Shown: piece by piece, positions 61,839 to 64,000 of the stretch | Position numbering within the stretch: position 1 is the first letter of the stretch | Layout: the number at the start of each line of letters is the position of its first letter | Assembly (NCBI GenBank): GCA_018823285.1 | Contig: JAHJIQ010000042.1 | Location: 1-64,000, forward strand | DNA: 64,000 bases | From: Pseudomonadota bacterium | GTDB lineage: Bacteria > Desulfobacterota > Desulfobulbia > Desulfobulbales > JAGXFP01 | Reading direction: 5' to 3' | Translations under genes and position numbers: made by a program | Notes under the pieces: generated by a model | Databases searched by the model: none | What the model was told of the DNA's origin: nothing | The model's input: only the letters and a program-made list of their open reading frames with translations

Positions 61839-64000
61839 ATGAAACTGAATCGGATCATTCTTTTACTGACTGCGATAACCCTTGCCGCGATCATTGCCAG
61901 CGGGTCGCTGTTTTATTTCAACCTGCATAACAGTGCGCTCAGCGAGACCCATCTTGCCGCCGAAATCAATGTCAGGAAGCTTGCGGAAAAACTGGATACG
62001 GTGATCATGGACCATCACCAGATCATTCTGGCCATTGCCGGGGTCTGGGAGGTGAAAAAGGCGGTCAGGGAAACCGAGAAGGACCTCCTGGAATTCGCCA
62101 ACGAGGCCCTCAAACATTTCCAGACCTCCCTGAATGGTGAGGTGCTGTACCTGATGGACCAGGACGGAACCGTGCGGGCGTCGTCAAACTATGACGAGGC
62201 GGGGAGTTTTGTCGGCAAAAACTATGCTTTCCGCCCCTATTTTAAAGAGGCGATCAACGGAAAATTCGGGGCGTATCCAGCCCTGGGGGTGACCACCAAT
62301 CAACGGGGGCTGTATTTGAGCTGTCCGGTTTACCCCGATGAGAACGGCGTGGTGGGCGGGGTCCTGGTGTTCAAGATCTCGACGGACCATTTCCAGGATG
62401 AACTGAGTGTTGATACCGACGGGCTTTATCTTCTGGCCAGCCCGGAAGGGTTGATTTTCATGTCGACCTTTGAAAAGTTCAATTCCGAAACCTTGTGGCC
62501 GCTTGATAAGGATACGGAAGGAAAAATCATATCGGGCCGGCAGTTCGGCAAAGGCCCCTGGCCGTGGAGCGGGTTTTCGTTTTCGCCGGGGAATCGGATG
62601 GAGCACAGGGTCCGTGATCAGGAAGGCTCCGGTTTTATGGTCCATAAACATGAAGTGAAGCGGCTCCCCGGCTGGCGAATGATCTATCTTCACGATACGG
62701 GATTGATCTTCGAACGCACCGAGAAGCCGATGCTCAGAACGGTCGGTTCGGCGGTGCTCGCTCTCTGCCTTCTTTTTTCCCTTCTTGCCACATTTCTCTA
62801 TCGTTTTGCCACCAAAGAAATCATGCGGCGCCAGCATGCCGAGAAGGAACTGCAGAACGTGTTCAGCGCTGTGGAGAAAGCGAAAAAGGAATGGGAGGGA
62901 GCGCTGGACAGTATCGATGACATGATCGTCATTGTTGATGAAAGCGGCATCATTAAAAGACTGAACAGGCCGTTTGCCAAATTCACCGGCGACTCTTACC
63001 GCGAGATTATCGGCCGGGAGTGGTCCGCGATTTTTGCCCGGTATGCTCTCTCAACCGGGAAGGAGTTTGTGCCGACCGAACCGCAGAAGCTCTGGCACGA
63101 GAAATCAAAAAGCTGGCTCGTTGTGACCCGGTTTGATCTTGAAACAAAAAAGGGCGACGGGGTTTCCGGTTTTATCATGACGATCAGTGATGAAACTGCC
63201 CTCTACGGCGTAATCAGCGAACTCGACCAGCGGAACTATCAGATCGAGGAAAACCGGGCCAAACTTGAAAAGGCGCTCGAAGAGTTGTCGTCGATCATCA
63301 GGAAGGTTTCGGAGGAAAAAGACTTCAAGGTCCGGTTCCGCACCCCTGATTTTCCGTCGTGCTTTGAAATCCTGGGATGTACCAAAACCGATTGCAAGTG
63401 CTACGGGGAAGAGGGCGAATACTGCTGGATGGTTTCGGGGACTCTCTGTGAATGCAGTGCGGAAGATGGAGTGGAAAACGGGGTCAAGAAGAGCTGTCTG
63501 GGTTGCGAAGTATACAAAACAGCCTCCCGGGATCCGATCTGCCGGATCGGTGAAGAGTTCAACCACATGATGCATATTCTCGAACACAAGAACAATGAAC
63601 TGCAGGGTGCATATCAGGAACTGAAACAGGCGCAGTCGCAGATCCTCCAGCAGGAGAAGATGGCCTCGGTGGGGCAACTGGCCGCGGGGGTCGCCCACGA
63701 GATCAACAACCCGATGGGTTTTATCGGCAGCAATTTAACGAGCCTCGGCAAGTACAGCGAAAAGCTGACCGAATTTATCAGGCTGCAGGGTGAAATGCTC
63801 GAAAAATTAAACGATCCGACAACCATGGCCGAGCTGCAGGAGGTCCGGAAAAAGCTCAAACTCGATTTTATCGTAGAAGACATGCACGACCTGATTACCG
63901 AATCCCTGGACGGCGCCGACCGGGTGAAAAAGATCGTCATGGGGCTCAAGAATTTTTCAAGGGTTGACCAGGCCGAACAGCAGATGGCGAACATGAACGA
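61839..64000 (+). CDS. Cache-PAS histidine kinase, cut by window end
   Basis: At least 720 codons from ATG 61839, no stop before the window end. Order: TM1 (RIILLLTAITLAAIIASG), Cache-type periplasmic domain (about 40-295; YLMDQDGTVRASSNYDE, FKEAINGKFGAYPALGVTTNQRG, LSCPVYPDENGVVGGVLVFK), TM2 (about 300-320), PAS, a Cys-rich segment (CFEILGC, CKCYG, CWMVSGTLC, CLGCEVY), and H-box AAGVAHEINNPMGFIGSNLTSLGKY; the HATPase is outside the window. It shares its Cys-rich segment and transmitter with the kinase at 3639. Confidence 0.93.
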   Translation, partial: MKLNRIILLLTAITLAAIIASGSLFYFNLHNSALSETHLAAEINVRKLAEKLDTVIMDHHQIILAIAGVWEVKKAVRETEKDLLEFANEALKHFQTSLNGEVLYLMDQDGTVRASSNYDEAGSFVGKNYAFRPYFKEAINGKFGAYPALGVTTNQRGLYLSCPVYPDENGVVGGVLVFKISTDHFQDELSVDTDGLYLLASPEGLIFMSTFEKFNSETLWPLDKDTEGKIISGRQFGKGPWPWSGFSFSPGNRMEHRVRDQEGSGFMVHKHEVKRLPGWRMIYLHDTGLIFERTEKPMLRTVGSAVLALCLLFSLLATFLYRFATKEIMRRQHAEKELQNVFSAVEKAKKEWEGALDSIDDMIVIVDESGIIKRLNRPFAKFTGDSYREIIGREWSAIFARYALSTGKEFVPTEPQKLWHEKSKSWLVVTRFDLETKKGDGVSGFIMTISDETALYGVISELDQRNYQIEENRAKLEKALEELSSIIRKVSEEKDFKVRFRTPDFPSCFEILGCTKTDCKCYGEEGEYCWMVSGTLCECSAEDGVENGVKKSCLGCEVYKTASRDPICRIGEEFNHMMHILEHKNNELQGAYQELKQAQSQILQQEKMASVGQLAAGVAHEINNPMGFIGSNLTSLGKYSEKLTEFIRLQGEMLEKLNDPTTMAELQEVRKKLKLDFIVEDMHDLITESLDGADRVKKIVMGLKNFSRVDQAEQQMANMN

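Overview
The window looks like a chromosomal segment of a Gram-negative, GC-rich Desulfobacterota (former Deltaproteobacteria) bacterium, most probably near the Desulfobulbales. This placement is inferred from heptose/LPS genes (waaF, gmhB), a short EF-Ts, many Cache/PAS histidine kinases, a selenocysteine-containing SelD and the overall protein style. No rRNA, tRNA, CRISPR array, prophage or complete insertion sequence was recognised. About 55 protein genes are supported.

Layout. 0-7 kb: lipoprotein hydrolase, small secreted Cys-rich protein, FmdB-type zinc ribbon, AI-2E-type permease, then a PhnD-like binding protein with a large sensor kinase. 7-16 kb: class A penicillin-binding protein, a very long membrane-anchored pentapeptide-repeat protein, a secreted SUMF1-like protein and selD, which needs UGA recoding. 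16-25 kb: a second PhnD-like protein paired with a chemoreceptor, an actin-like ATPase and HrpA helicase. 24.8-26.6 kb: a toxin-antitoxin island (broken HigA-like antidote, Phd/VapC pair, HicAB). 27-33 kb: PAS protein, a kinase-like/universal-stress-protein pair, a dual-specificity phosphatase and HupE. 33-41 kb: the housekeeping operon rpsB-tsf-pyrH-frr-uppS-cdsA-dxr-rseP-tsaB (minus strand). 41-57 kb: waaF-gmhB, ftsB, DUF523, a hybrid kinase, a BASS transporter, tatC, the run secDF-ykgJ-HD-purQ, rsfS-gpmI and thrC. 57-64 kb: a dense signalling cluster of four kinases and a response regulator, the last kinase cut by the window end.

The most unusual layer is not protein-coding. Families of 7-bp tandem repeats (TTCACTC/GAGTGAA, CTTAACT, CTGGCTC/AGAAGCC) sit between genes. 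At many genes the stop codon lies inside or directly before such an array, always in the orientation whose heptad carries TGA or TAA. Because 7 is not a multiple of 3, this orientation stops all three frames within 21 bp. Larger intergenic elements carry the same kind of heptads: element A (three copies), element B (four copies, one nested inside A and one between an antitoxin and its toxin) and element C (two copies in opposite orientation beside heptad arrays). REP-like palindromes (family D) occur at three sites.

Two coding anomalies deserve attention. The selD frame contains an in-frame UGA at the catalytic position, followed by a SECIS-like hairpin with a GGUC-type loop. The fused secDF frame is interrupted by a single in-frame TAA. 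Functionally the window joins core envelope and translation genes with a heavy sensory load, including two separate modules in which a PhnD-like periplasmic protein serves a sensor rather than an ABC transporter.
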